64,000 nt of DNA from Paenirhodobacter hankyongi. GTDB lineage: Bacteria; Pseudomonadota; Alphaproteobacteria; Rhodobacterales; Rhodobacteraceae. The DNA lies in contig NZ_RCHI01000006.1 of NCBI RefSeq assembly GCF_003664585.1, forward strand, positions 1 through 64,000, read 5' to 3'. Positions 36,766 through 45,352 of this stretch are shown here, piece after piece (position 1 is the stretch's first letter; the number at the start of each line of letters is the position of its first letter). The notes under the pieces are model-generated. The model had not been told where the DNA came from, made no database searches, and saw only the letters and a program-made list of their open reading frames with translations. The translations under genes were made by a program, and so were the position numbers.

Positions 36766-37914
36766 ATGTCTGACTGTTGGAAAGTTGGGATCCTGTTCTC
36801 GGAAACCGGATCGACCGCAAATGTCGAGCTGTCGCAGCTGCATGGCGCGATGCTGGCCATCGCGGAAATCAACGCGGCGGGGGGGGTGCTCGGGCGCCCG
36901 ATCGAGGCGGTGCGCTATGACCCCGGCTCGGAGCCGCGCGACTATGGCCGTCTGGCCGAGAAGCTGATCGTCGAGGACCGGATCAACACGCTCTTTGCCT
37001 GCTACAAGTCCTCGGCGCGCAAGGAGGTGCTGCCGGTGGTCGAGCGGCGCAATGCGCTGTTCTTCTACCCGACGATCTACGAGGGTTTCGAGTTCTCGCC
37101 GAACGTCTTCTATGGCGGTGCCGTGCCTAACCAGAACAGCGTGCCGCTGGCGCGCTATCTGATGGCGAATTACGGGCCGCGGATCTATTTCGTCGGTTCG
37201 GATTACATCTATCCGCACGAGTCGAACCGGGTGATGCGCCATGTTCTGCGCCTGTCGGGCGGCGAGGTGGTCGAGGAGGAATATGTGCCCCTCGACAGCG
37301 GCCCGGGTGCCTTCGACGCGATCGTCGCGCGCATTCTCGAGCAGCGCCCCGATGCGATCTTCTCGACCGTGGTCGGGCAGGACAGTGCCGAGTTCTATCG
37401 CGCCTATCACCGCGCCGGCGGCCGGGGGGGAGATATTCCGGTGGCCAGCCTGACCACGAACGAGGCCGATGTCGCCGAGATCGGCGCCGAGGTGATGGCG
37501 GGGCATCTGACCGCCGCGCCCTATTTCCGCACGCTCGAGACGCCGCGCAACGCGCAGTATCTGGAAAGCTATGCCCGGCTGCACGGCGATCTGACTGATG
37601 TCACCAGCTGCGGCGAGGCGGCCTATATCCAGATGCATTTCTTCGCGCAGGCGCTGCGCGATTGCGGCTGCGACGACACCGATGCGCTGCGCGCGACGCT
37701 GGTCGGGCAGTCGTTCGAGGCGCCGCAGGGCCGGGTGACGATCGATCCCGACAATCAGCACACCTACCTGCATTCCCGCATCGCGCGGATCGACGAGGAG
37801 GGCGAATACGTGATCGAGCACGAGGTTCCGATGGCGATCAAGCCGGACCCCTATCTGGTGATGCCCGCCTCGGCCGACCTGATCGTGCAGGGGCGCAAGA
37901 TCAGTCGCGGGTGA
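36766..37914 (+). CDS. amiC: Amide-sensing negative regulator AmiC
   Basis: The 382-residue periplasmic-binding-protein fold has no export signal, so it stays in the cytoplasm and sequesters AmiR until an amide binds. It follows P. aeruginosa AmiC closely: VGILFSETGSTANVELS, LFACYKSSARKEVLPVVERR, FYPTIYEGFEFSPNVFYGG, VGSDYIYPHESNRVMRH and FSTVVGQDSAEFYRAY. ATG 36766 gives an AmiC-like N-terminus. A GTG at 36733 adds 11 residues and has a stronger Shine-Dalgarno (GAGGGGGA at 36718-36725) coupled to the amiB stop, so either start may be used. Confidence 0.92.
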   Translation: MSDCWKVGILFSETGSTANVELSQLHGAMLAIAEINAAGGVLGRPIEAVRYDPGSEPRDYGRLAEKLIVEDRINTLFACYKSSARKEVLPVVERRNALFFYPTIYEGFEFSPNVFYGGAVPNQNSVPLARYLMANYGPRIYFVGSDYIYPHESNRVMRHVLRLSGGEVVEEEYVPLDSGPGAFDAIVARILEQRPDAIFSTVVGQDSAEFYRAYHRAGGRGGDIPVASLTTNEADVAEIGAEVMAGHLTAAPYFRTLETPRNAQYLESYARLHGDLTDVTSCGEAAYIQMHFFAQALRDCGCDDTDALRATLVGQSFEAPQGRVTIDPDNQHTYLHSRIARIDEEGEYVIEHEVPMAIKPDPYLVMPASADLIVQGRKISRG

Positions 37915-37921
37915 GGGGGAG

Positions 37922-38572
37922 ATGACCGACTTCGTCCGCACCCTGCGGGACCTGAACATCGCCGTCGTGCACCCGTTCGACCGCACGGCGGAAGAGCTGC
38001 GCCAGCAGCTCAGCCGCATCGGCTGCGTGCACGACGCCTTCTGGCCGCCGCCGAAGACGCTCGCCGAGAAATACGATGTCGTCTTCGTCGACATGGCCGA
38101 GGGCAGCGCGAAATACCTGCGCGCGATGATCACGCGCGCGCGCACGGAGCTGCCGACGATCATCGCCATCGTCGGTTACGAGAACCCCTCGGTTCTGGCG
38201 CAGCTGAGCGAGATCGGCGCGCATGGCATCCTGACCAAGCCGCTGCGCGCGATCGGGGTGATGAGCGCGATCGTCATGGCGCGGCAATGCTGGAGCGAGC
38301 AGAACGCGCTGCGCGAGGAAAACGAGAAGATCCGCCGCAAGCTGGAGACCATGCAGACGATCAGCGATGCGAAACGGATCCTGATGCAGCACCATGGCGT
38401 CGACGACCGCGAGGCCTATGAGATCATCCGCAAGCACGCGATGTCGCGGCGCACGACGACGGTCGAGATCGCGCAGGCGATCATCACCGCCGATGACATG
38501 CTGAGCAATCTCAAGCCCGCGCCGGGTGCCGCCGCGCGCAAGACGCGCATTCCGAAACCAGAGCAGGACTGA
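37922..38572 (+). CDS. amiR: Transcription antiterminator AmiR (ANTAR domain)
   Basis: The 216-residue protein has an N-terminal pseudo-receiver domain (DLNIAVVHPFDRTAEELRQQ), a central coiled coil (EQNALREENEKIRRKLETMQ) and a C-terminal ANTAR RNA-binding domain (about 145-195, ISDAKRILMQHHGVDDREAY, EIIRKHAMSRR). In P. aeruginosa AmiR is released from AmiC by amide and prevents termination in the amiE leader. It follows amiC by seven bases with GAGGGGGAG upstream. No amiS follows. Confidence 0.92.
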   Translation: MTDFVRTLRDLNIAVVHPFDRTAEELRQQLSRIGCVHDAFWPPPKTLAEKYDVVFVDMAEGSAKYLRAMITRARTELPTIIAIVGYENPSVLAQLSEIGAHGILTKPLRAIGVMSAIVMARQCWSEQNALREENEKIRRKLETMQTISDAKRILMQHHGVDDREAYEIIRKHAMSRRTTTVEIAQAIITADDMLSNLKPAPGAAARKTRIPKPEQD

Positions 38573-38659
38573 GCGCCCAAGAGGCGAGGCTCAGAGGCGT
38601 CTGGATACGCGGAACCAGCCGCATCGCGATTGCTTGTCTTTGATGTTCTGGGGAAGAAG

Positions 38660-38734
38660 TGGCAGCCCGTAGGGGAGTCGAACCCCTCTTTTCAGGTTGA
38701 AAACCTGACGTCCTAACCGATAGACGAACGGGCC
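38660..38734 (-). tRNA. tRNA-Glu (UUC anticodon)
   Basis: On the minus strand the acceptor stem GGCCCGT pairs with ACGGGCT and CCA is encoded. The D-arm contains GTCTATCGGTTAGGAC. The anticodon stem TCAGG/CCTGA encloses the loop TTTTCAA, giving UUC. The T-arm is AGGGG-TTCGACT-CCCCT. Length is 75 with CCA. Confidence 0.97.
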
Positions 38735-38775
38735 ACCGTTTCCGCTTCAGCGCGTTGCTGCGCGGCGTGGAGCGG

Positions 38776-38804
38776 TGTTTAGGCGAGCTTCGGGTGACTC
38801 GCAA
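38776..38804 (-). promoter_or_regulatory. Candidate promoter of tRNA-Glu
   Basis: On the minus strand TTGCGA (38804-38799), a 17-base spacer and TAAACA (38781-38776) lie about 40 bases before the tRNA 5' end. The -10 match is modest. Confidence 0.4.
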
Positions 38805-38890
38805 GAGGGTTTTTTCAGTTTATCGCAACTTTCTTCACGGCCGCGCGATTTTCTTGAAAAACGCCTTTGCTCAAGGGCTTGCCGATGGGC

Positions 38891-40633
38891 TCAGGCACGC
38901 GCGGCATCGTCGAGGCGCAGCTGCACCTTGCGCCGCCCGCCCCAGGTGTTGATCTCTAGCTTGCCCGCGAGGTGAAAGCGCCCCGCTCCGCCCGCGCTCA
39001 GCGTCGGGCCGAGCGGGCCGTCGAAGGCGCCGAAGGCCACCGCTTCGATCCGCGATCCGAGCCCGTCGCCCAGCGAGAAGCGCAGGTGGCTTTCGCCGAT
39101 CCGGCGCGGGCCGGTCACCTCCATGTCGGGGAAGGCGAAACGCGGGGCAGGGGCGCCCTGGCCGAAGGGGCCGGCGCGCTCGAGCTCCTCGATCAGCTGG
39201 GCGGTGGCGGCGCCGGGCATCAGGAGCCCGTCGAGGCGCAGATCGCGCGGCCCGCCGGCGCCGGCGCCCTGCCGCGCCAGCAGCTCGCTCAGCCGCGCCA
39301 TGGCGGGTTCCAGCTGCTCCGCCGCGACGGTGAGGCCGGCGGCCATCCGGTGCCCGCCGCCCTTCAGCAGCAGCCCCTCGGCCGCGACGCGCTGCACCGA
39401 AGCACCAAGGTCGACGCCAGCGACCGAGCGGGCCGAGCCCTTGCCGATGCCGTTCTCGAGCCCGATCACCACCGCCGGACGGTTCGTCGCCTCCTTCAGC
39501 CGGGCGGCAACGATGCCCACCACGCCCGGGTGCCAGCCCTCGCCCGCCGCCCAGACGAGCGGCGCGTCAAGCCCGCGCTCCTCGGCCTGGGCAAGGGCGG
39601 CATCGCGCACCCGGTTCTCGATCTCGCGGCGCTCGGAATTCAGCTGGTCGAGCCGGGCGGCGAGCGCCTCGGCCTCGGCCCGGTCGTCGGTCGACAAAAG
39701 CCGCGCGCCAAGATCGGCCGCGCCGATCCGCCCGCCCGCATTCACCCGCGGGCCAAGGACGAAGCCCAGATGATAGGCCGAGGGCGCCTGATCGAGCCGC
39801 GCGACGTCGGAGAGCGCGACCAGCCCCGGCCGCTCGCGCCGCGCCATCACCTTCAGCCCTTGCCGCACCAGCGCCCGGTTCACCCCGATCAGAGGCGCGA
39901 CATCGGCCACCGTCGCCAGCGCCACGAGGTCGAGAAGCCCCATCAGGTCGGGCCCCTTCACGCCCTTCTCGCGCAGCTGCCGGTTCGCCTCGACCAGCAT
40001 CAGGAAGACGACCGAGGCGGCGCAGAGATGACCGAGCGAGCCGTCCTCGTCGAGCCGGTTCGGGTTCACCACGGCCAGCGCCTCGGGCAGGGTCTCGGCG
40101 CCGAGGTGGTGGTCGAGGATCACCACGTCGGCGGGTTTCGCCGCGGCCACCGGCTCGTGGCTGAGCGTGCCGCAGTCGACGCAGACGATCAGCGGGTGGT
40201 CCTTGGCCAGCGCCTGCATCGCCGGCACATTCGGGCCATAGCCCTCGTCGATGCGGTCGGGGATATAGAGCGTCGCCTCGCGGCCTATGGCGCGCAGCCA
40301 GGTCAGCAGAAGCGCCGCCGAGGACCCGCCGTCGACGTCGTAATCGGCAAAGACGGCGATGCGCTCGCGCCCGTCGATCGCGCGCAGGAAGCGGGCGGCG
40401 GCCTTTTCCATGTCGCGCAGGCTGCGCGGGTCGGGCAGCAGCTCGCGCAGGGTGGGTTCGAGGAAGCCCGCGGCCTCTTCGGGGGCGACGCCGCGGGCGA
40501 CGAGCACGCGGGCAAGCGGCAGGGGCAGGCGCGTCTCGCGCGCCATCGCCTCGGCAAGGCGGTCGGCCTCGTCCGTGGGGCCGATCCAGCGCCGCCCGGT
40601 CAGCGACGCTTCGACATCAAGGAATGCACTCAT
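38891..40633 (-). CDS. recJ: Single-stranded-DNA-specific exonuclease RecJ
   Basis: The 580-residue 5'-3' exonuclease acts in recombination and mismatch repair. DHH-domain motifs are IAVFADYDVDGGSSAALLL, VDCGTLSHEP, ILDHHLG and VNPNR. The DHHA1 domain shows WHPGVVGIVAARLKEATNRP and GGGHRMAAGLTV, and a C-terminal OB fold follows. Motif II reads GTLSH where many RecJ have GTxxx. Met 40633 has GGGAAGGG just upstream. Confidence 0.95.
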   Translation of the reverse strand: MSAFLDVEASLTGRRWIGPTDEADRLAEAMARETRLPLPLARVLVARGVAPEEAAGFLEPTLRELLPDPRSLRDMEKAAARFLRAIDGRERIAVFADYDVDGGSSAALLLTWLRAIGREATLYIPDRIDEGYGPNVPAMQALAKDHPLIVCVDCGTLSHEPVAAAKPADVVILDHHLGAETLPEALAVVNPNRLDEDGSLGHLCAASVVFLMLVEANRQLREKGVKGPDLMGLLDLVALATVADVAPLIGVNRALVRQGLKVMARRERPGLVALSDVARLDQAPSAYHLGFVLGPRVNAGGRIGAADLGARLLSTDDRAEAEALAARLDQLNSERREIENRVRDAALAQAEERGLDAPLVWAAGEGWHPGVVGIVAARLKEATNRPAVVIGLENGIGKGSARSVAGVDLGASVQRVAAEGLLLKGGGHRMAAGLTVAAEQLEPAMARLSELLARQGAGAGGPRDLRLDGLLMPGAATAQLIEELERAGPFGQGAPAPRFAFPDMEVTGPRRIGESHLRFSLGDGLGSRIEAVAFGAFDGPLGPTLSAGGAGRFHLAGKLEINTWGGRRKVQLRLDDAARA

Positions 40634-40676
40634 GCCCTTCCCATAGCCGATCGGCGCGCGGCCTGCCAGCATTGGC

Positions 40677-41264
40677 TCAGGCGCCGACGGCCTTGCGCAC
40701 CATGTCCCAATAGATCGCCTCGACGGTGTCGAGGCTGAGCCGCCCGCCCTCGCGATACCAGGTGTTCACCCCGGTCAGCATGGCGATGATCGCGAGCGTG
40801 GCAAGCTTGGTGTCGGGCAGGGCAAAGGCCCCTGCCGCGCGGCCGGCGATCAGGATCTTTTCCAGCTCGGTCTCGTAGGCGCGGCGCAGCCCCTCGATCA
40901 CCGCGAAATTCCCGGGGCCGAGGTTGCGCAGCTCCATGTAGCTCAGGAACACCGCCTCGGCCCGGGTCAGGTTGAAGCGGATGTGAAAGCGCACGAAGGT
41001 TTCAAGTGCTGCAAGCGGCTCGCCCTGTGGCGCGACCTCGGCCCAGGCGGAGAGCAGCTCTTCCATGTGGCTTTTCAACAGGTCGAAAAGCAGCGCCTCC
41101 TTGTCGGGGGTGTAGAGGTAGAGCGCGCCGGCCTGCACGCCGACCGCCGCCGCGATCTGCCGCATCGAGACCGCGGCAAAGCCGTGGCGCGCGAACAGAC
41201 GCTGCGCCTCGGCGCGGACGCGCGGGCCGGTGATTTCGGAATGGGAGCCTGTCTTGCGTGCCAT
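40677..41264 (-). CDS. TetR/AcrR-family transcriptional regulator
   Basis: The 195-residue protein has an N-terminal helix-turn-helix (AEAQRLFARHGFAAVSMRQI, AAAVGVQAGALYLYTPDKEAL, about residues 18-60) and an all-helical ligand-binding domain. The ligand and targets are unknown. A perfect palindrome TGAACA-TC-TGTTCA lies 15 bases upstream of the start and is the likely self-operator. It ends 43 bases before recJ on the same strand. Confidence 0.88.
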   Translation of the reverse strand: MARKTGSHSEITGPRVRAEAQRLFARHGFAAVSMRQIAAAVGVQAGALYLYTPDKEALLFDLLKSHMEELLSAWAEVAPQGEPLAALETFVRFHIRFNLTRAEAVFLSYMELRNLGPGNFAVIEGLRRAYETELEKILIAGRAAGAFALPDTKLATLAIIAMLTGVNTWYREGGRLSLDTVEAIYWDMVRKAVGA

Positions 41265-41278
41265 CTGCGCAGATTATC

Positions 41279-41292
41279 TGAACATCTGTTCA
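41279..41292. promoter_or_regulatory. Palindromic operator upstream of the TetR gene
   Basis: TGAACA-TC-TGTTCA is a perfect inverted repeat with a two-base centre, 15 bases before the regulator's start codon and about 90 bases before the divergent lipoprotein gene. It is in the position expected for autoregulation. Confidence 0.55.
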
Positions 41293-41379
41293 ATATCAAA
41301 CCCCGGCTGCGGGGACGTCTTGCGGCTCTGGTCAGCGCCGGCGGGCGGGCTTATGGTCGGGCCGTTGACAGGAGCCGCC

Positions 41380-41577
41380 ATGACCCGCCTTGCCCTTGCC
41401 CTCGGTCTTCTCGCGCTTGCCGGTTGCGGCGCCTCGGATGCGGACTATCCCGCGCTGGTGCCGATGGAGACGCTCCTTTCCGAGGCGCCGCTGACGCCCG
41501 ATCCGGCGCCGGTGCTCGAGGCTCGGGCGGATGCGCTGCGCGCGCGGGCTGCGGCGATCCGCGCCGAGCAGCCCTGA
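41380..41577 (+). CDS. Small predicted lipoprotein
   Basis: The 65-residue protein starts with MTRLALALGLLALAGC, a lipobox with Cys16 as the lipidated residue. A short acidic/alanine-rich tail (EARADALRARAAAIRAE) is probably helical. AGGAG precedes the ATG. Function is not recognised. It lies between the TetR gene (divergent) and hom (same strand, 76 bases on). Confidence 0.75.
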   Translation: MTRLALALGLLALAGCGASDADYPALVPMETLLSEAPLTPDPAPVLEARADALRARAAAIRAEQP

Positions 41578-41653
41578 GCCGGCTTCGACGCGTTGCAAGG
41601 TCGCGCCCGACAGGCTAACAGGGCTCAAGACCAATCCAGCGCAAGAGGTTCCC

Positions 41654-42952
41654 ATGTCCGCCCCCGACGTTTCCCCGCTCCGCCTCGGCATCGCCGGGCT
41701 CGGCACCGTCGGCATCGGCGTGGTCAAGATCGTGCAGCGCCATGCCGATCTGCTGGCGGCGCGTTCGGGCCGGCCGGTGGTGATCACCGCGGTCTCGGCG
41801 CGGGACCGCACGAAGAACCGCGATGCGGACCTGTCGGGCTATGCCTGGGAAAACGATCCGGTGGCGCTGGCGCAGCGCGACGACGTCGACGTCTTCGTCG
41901 AGCTGATGGGCGGGCACGAGGGCGCAGCGAAGAACGCGATGGAAGCGGCGCTGAGCTCCGGCAAGGACGTGGTGACGGCGAACAAGGCGCTGCTGGCCCA
42001 TCACGGCCAGGCACTGGCCGAAAGCGCCGAGGCGCTTGGCCGGGTGATCCGCTTCGAGGCGGCGGTGGCAGGCGGCATCCCGGTCATCAAGGCGCTGACC
42101 GAAGGGCTTGCGGGCAACGCGATCCGCCGCGTGATGGGTGTGATGAACGGCACCTGCAACTATATCCTGACCCGGATGGAAAGCGCGGGCCTGCCCTATG
42201 AGACGGTGTTCGAGGAGGCGCGCGCGCTTGGCTATCTCGAGGCCGACCCGAACCTCGATGTCGGGGGCATCGACGCGGGGCACAAGCTGGCGATCCTCGC
42301 CGCCATCGCCTTCGGCACCAAGGTCAGCTTCGACGCGGTGCAGCTTGAGGGCATCGGCAAGATCTCGATCGACGATATCCGCCGCGCCGATGACATGGGC
42401 TACAAGATCAAGCTGCTCGGCGTGGCGCAGATCACCGGCCGCGGGCTCGAGCAGCGGATGATGCCCTGCCTCGTGCCCTCGTCCTCGCCCTTCGGACAGC
42501 TGCAGGGCGGCACCAACATGGTGCTGCTCGAGGGCGATTCGGTCGGCCAGATCGTGCTGCGCGGTGCCGGTGCGGGCGAGGGGCCGACGGCCTCGGCGGT
42601 GATGGGCGACGTGGTCGACCTCGCGCGTGGGCTGCGGATGCCGACCTTCGGTCAGCCCGCGGCGACGCTCGCCGAGCCGGTCGCGGCGGTGGCCTCGGCG
42701 CCGGCGGCCTATTACCTGCGGCTCGAGCTGATGGACAAGCCGGGCGCGCTGGCCAAGGTCGCGACGGTGCTGGGCGAGGCCGGGATCTCGATCTCGCGGA
42801 TGCGCCAGTACGGCCATGCCGATGCGACCGCGCCGGTGCTGATCGTCACCCACAAGACCACGCGCGACGCGATCGATCTTGCCATTGCAGGCTTCCCGGC
42901 GACCGGCGTTGTGGCCGGCGAGGCGGTGGCGATGCGGATCGAAGAGGTCTGA
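41654..42952 (+). CDS. hom: Homoserine dehydrogenase
   Basis: The 432-residue NAD(P)H enzyme reduces aspartate semialdehyde to homoserine for threonine and methionine synthesis. The Rossmann motif is LGIAGLGTVGIGVVKIV. VVTANKALLA is the cofactor/active-site loop, and the catalytic core shows GVMNGTCNYILTRM and LGYLEADPNLDVGGIDAGHK. A C-terminal ACT domain (YLRLELMDKPGALAKVATVL) indicates feedback by an amino acid, usually threonine. Met 41654 follows AAGAGG. Confidence 0.96.
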   Translation: MSAPDVSPLRLGIAGLGTVGIGVVKIVQRHADLLAARSGRPVVITAVSARDRTKNRDADLSGYAWENDPVALAQRDDVDVFVELMGGHEGAAKNAMEAALSSGKDVVTANKALLAHHGQALAESAEALGRVIRFEAAVAGGIPVIKALTEGLAGNAIRRVMGVMNGTCNYILTRMESAGLPYETVFEEARALGYLEADPNLDVGGIDAGHKLAILAAIAFGTKVSFDAVQLEGIGKISIDDIRRADDMGYKIKLLGVAQITGRGLEQRMMPCLVPSSSPFGQLQGGTNMVLLEGDSVGQIVLRGAGAGEGPTASAVMGDVVDLARGLRMPTFGQPAATLAEPVAAVASAPAAYYLRLELMDKPGALAKVATVLGEAGISISRMRQYGHADATAPVLIVTHKTTRDAIDLAIAGFPATGVVAGEAVAMRIEEV

Positions 42953-43085
42953 TCGCCCCGGCGGCGGGGCAGGGGGCGGCGCTGTGCCGCCTGTGCGCCC
43001 GCCGTTAGCGTTCTCAGGGTTGTCTCTCGCGCGCGCTCGGGCTTAGCTGTTGGCGGCCCTTCGCATTCCGAGACAGGACACAACC

Positions 43086-44051
43086 ATGACTCCCCCCATC
43101 GATTTCAACGACCGCATGCTCTCGCTGGGCCTTGCCCGCGTCTCCGAGGCCGCGGCGCATGCCTCTGCCCGGCTGATCGGCCGCGGTGACGAGAAGGCCG
43201 CCGACCAGGCCGCCGTGAACGCCATGCGCGAACAGCTCAACAGCCTCGACATCAAGGGCGTCGTGGTGATCGGCGAGGGCGAGCGCGACGAGGCGCCGAT
43301 GCTCTATATCGGCGAGGAAGTGGGCACCGGCGAGGGCCCGGCCGTCGACATCGCGCTCGACCCGCTCGAAGGCACCACGCTGACGGCCAAGGACATGCCG
43401 AACGCGCTGACCGTCGTCGCCATGGCGCCGCGCGGCACGCTCTTGCACGCGCCCGACGTCTACATGGAGAAACTGGCGATCGGCCCGGGCTATGCCAAGG
43501 ATGTCGTGAGCCTCGAGATGACGCCGACCGAACGCGTGCTGGCGCTGGCCAAGGCGCAGGGCGTGCAGCCCGGCGACATCACCTGCTGCATCCTCGAACG
43601 TGACCGCCACGCCGAGCTGATCCGCGAAGTGCGCGAGACCGGCGCCGCGATCCGGCTGATCACCGATGGCGACGTCGCCGGCGTGATCCACTGCGCCGAG
43701 CCCGATTTCACCGGCATCGACATGTACATGGGCTCGGGCGGCGCGCCGGAAGGCGTTCTGGCGGCCTCGGCGCTGAAGTGCATGGGCGGGCAGATGTGGG
43801 GCAAGCTGCTGTTCCGCAACGACGACGAACGCGGCCGTGCGGCCAAGGCCGGGATCACCGATCTCGACAAGATCTACACCCGCGACGAGCTGGTGAAGTC
43901 GGACGTGATCTTTGCCGCGACCGGCGTCACCAACGGCTCGATCGTGCGCGGCGTGAAGCGCGAACCGAACTACATCGAGACCGAGACGATCCTGATGCGC
44001 TCGAAGACCGGTTCGGTGCGGCGGGTGATCTATCGCAACCCGATCCGCTGA
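43086..44051 (+). CDS. glpX: Class II fructose-1,6-bisphosphatase
   Basis: The 321-residue GlpX-type phosphatase of gluconeogenesis has VVVIGEGERDEAPMLYIGEE and DIALDPLEGTTLTA, the Li-sensitive phosphatase metal site, and SGGAPEGVLAASALKCMGG with the substrate loop. It follows hom by 133 bases and ends in a strong terminator. Confidence 0.95.
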   Translation: MTPPIDFNDRMLSLGLARVSEAAAHASARLIGRGDEKAADQAAVNAMREQLNSLDIKGVVVIGEGERDEAPMLYIGEEVGTGEGPAVDIALDPLEGTTLTAKDMPNALTVVAMAPRGTLLHAPDVYMEKLAIGPGYAKDVVSLEMTPTERVLALAKAQGVQPGDITCCILERDRHAELIREVRETGAAIRLITDGDVAGVIHCAEPDFTGIDMYMGSGGAPEGVLAASALKCMGGQMWGKLLFRNDDERGRAAKAGITDLDKIYTRDELVKSDVIFAATGVTNGSIVRGVKREPNYIETETILMRSKTGSVRRVIYRNPIR

Positions 44052-44080
44052 GCGCGTCCCGCGCAAGGCCGCCAAGATCG

Positions 44081-44108
44081 AACGCCGGGCCCGAGGGCCC
44101 GGCGTTTT
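44081..44108 (+). terminator. Intrinsic terminator of glpX
   Basis: A perfect 12-bp stem AACGCCGGGCCC / GGGCCCGGCGTT with a two-base centre is followed by TT. It separates glpX from the convergent TadE-like gene. Confidence 0.8.
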
Positions 44109-44136
44109 GCACTCGGGCGCTGTCGGGAGGGGCGGA

Positions 44137-44793
44137 CTAGTTGCTGTCGAACCACTTCGTGCGCGGTCCGCGCGGGCGGGTGACCACGAACTCGCCGAAT
44201 TGCAGGTTCGATTTCAGCCCCATCTCGACGGTGTTGTTGCCGCCAAGCGACAGCGCCTTGTCGCCGATGTTGAAGATCGGCGAATAGAGATAGCCGGCCT
44301 CGACGATCGCCGCGGAATCCCCTGCGGCCATCATCGGGATGACGTTGGCCTTGGCGTCGAGTGTCGACTGGGTGTAGGCGGCGTGGCCGCCGGTGGCGAA
44401 GGAGGCAATCGAACCCGCCGTCGAGTCCGAGCTGCGCAAGGTCACCAGCTTGTTGGTGCCGTCGCAGGCCCGGGCATCCGTTTCGGTTTCGACGCAGGAG
44501 ATCAGCGTCACCCGGATCCAGCTTTGCGCGTCGCCGCGCGAGCGGGTGGCGGCGTCGAAGATCGTCTTGATGCCGGCGACATAGGCGGGCCCGATCGGAT
44601 CGCGCTCGCGCGAGATCAGGTCGGCCACGGTATAGGTGGCGCGCGACACCACCGCGCGCATGCGGAAGGCGTCGTAGATCTGGTAGGCGGTCATGAACCA
44701 GCCCAGAAGCAGCACGCTGCCGAACAACCCCTCGATCACGGCCGAGCCGCGGCTTTGTTTCAGGAACCGGCGCAGGAACCGCAACGTCGTCAT
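44137..44793 (-). CDS. TadE/TadG-like membrane-anchored protein (third of trio)
   Basis: The 218-residue protein has a basic N-terminus and one prepilin-like membrane segment (RGSAVIEGLFGSVLLLGWFM, residues 15-40), then a periplasmic domain with a Cys pair. TadE/TadG minor pseudopilins help assemble Flp/Tad pili. It overlaps the upstream gene; two adjacent ATGs (44796, 44793) are possible starts, and 44793 has better spacing from GAGGGA. No flp, cpa or tad ATPase gene is in the window. Confidence 0.7.
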   Translation of the reverse strand: MTTLRFLRRFLKQSRGSAVIEGLFGSVLLLGWFMTAYQIYDAFRMRAVVSRATYTVADLISRERDPIGPAYVAGIKTIFDAATRSRGDAQSWIRVTLISCVETETDARACDGTNKLVTLRSSDSTAGSIASFATGGHAAYTQSTLDAKANVIPMMAAGDSAAIVEAGYLYSPIFNIGDKALSLGGNNTVEMGLKSNLQFGEFVVTRPRGPRTKWFDSN

Positions 44794-45341
44794 CATTCCC
44801 TCGGCTCGTTCACATAGGCGGTCATCGCGACCAGGGCGAAGCGGCCGCTCGAATCCTTCACCAGCGCTGCGCCAAGCGGGTCCATGTCGGACATCGTCTT
44901 CAGCTTCAGACAGGCCCGCACCACCATCAGCTGGTTCGACCCGCCGTAATCGAGCGTCGGGTTCAGCACATCGGTGCTGCTCGAATCGGTGCACAGGGGG
45001 CGGCCGGTGTTGCTGAACTGCCAGGTCGTGGTATCGACCGGGAAGATCTCGACTGCGAGGTTCGCGGTGCAGTCGGGCACGAAGCGGATCGCCGCGCAGA
45101 TCTTCTGCTTCAGCTGGTCATGCGTCAGGTTGACCATGTTGCCGATCCGCAGCTCGCGCGTGGCCACGTCGACGGCGCGCTCGAGCAGGAGCTGGCGCAG
45201 GTTCGTCACCATCATCTCGACGCCGGCCAGCATGATCATGAAGAACAGCGGTAACCAGAAGATCGTCGGGATGGTGACGGCGCCATCCTCGCGCCGCAGC
45301 CGGCGCAGCAGGGACGGTCCGGGGCGGTGTGTCGCGCGCAT
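44793..45341 (-). CDS. TadE-like pilus assembly protein (second of trio)
   Basis: The 182-residue protein begins with a basic patch and EDGAVTIPTIFWLPLFFMIM, the TadE-type membrane segment, then VDVATRELRIGN and a periplasmic domain with four cysteines that could form disulfides. It is 11 bases downstream of the VWA-domain gene and overlaps the next gene by a few bases. Confidence 0.72.
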   Translation of the reverse strand: MRATHRPGPSLLRRLRREDGAVTIPTIFWLPLFFMIMLAGVEMMVTNLRQLLLERAVDVATRELRIGNMVNLTHDQLKQKICAAIRFVPDCTANLAVEIFPVDTTTWQFSNTGRPLCTDSSSTDVLNPTLDYGGSNQLMVVRACLKLKTMSDMDPLGAALVKDSSGRFALVAMTAYVNEPRE

Positions 45342-45352
45342 TCTCCGCCCCC

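Larger units (their letters stand above)
38573..38890. other. Intergenic region holding tRNA-Glu
   Basis: Apart from the tRNA and its candidate promoter no gene is seen. No convincing amiR terminator was found. An AT-rich patch (38811-38860) lies between recJ and the tRNA promoter. Confidence 0.5.

Noticed and set aside
38573-38659. amiS downstream of amiR
   Set aside because: Only 87 non-coding bases and a tRNA gene follow; no membrane protein is encoded.
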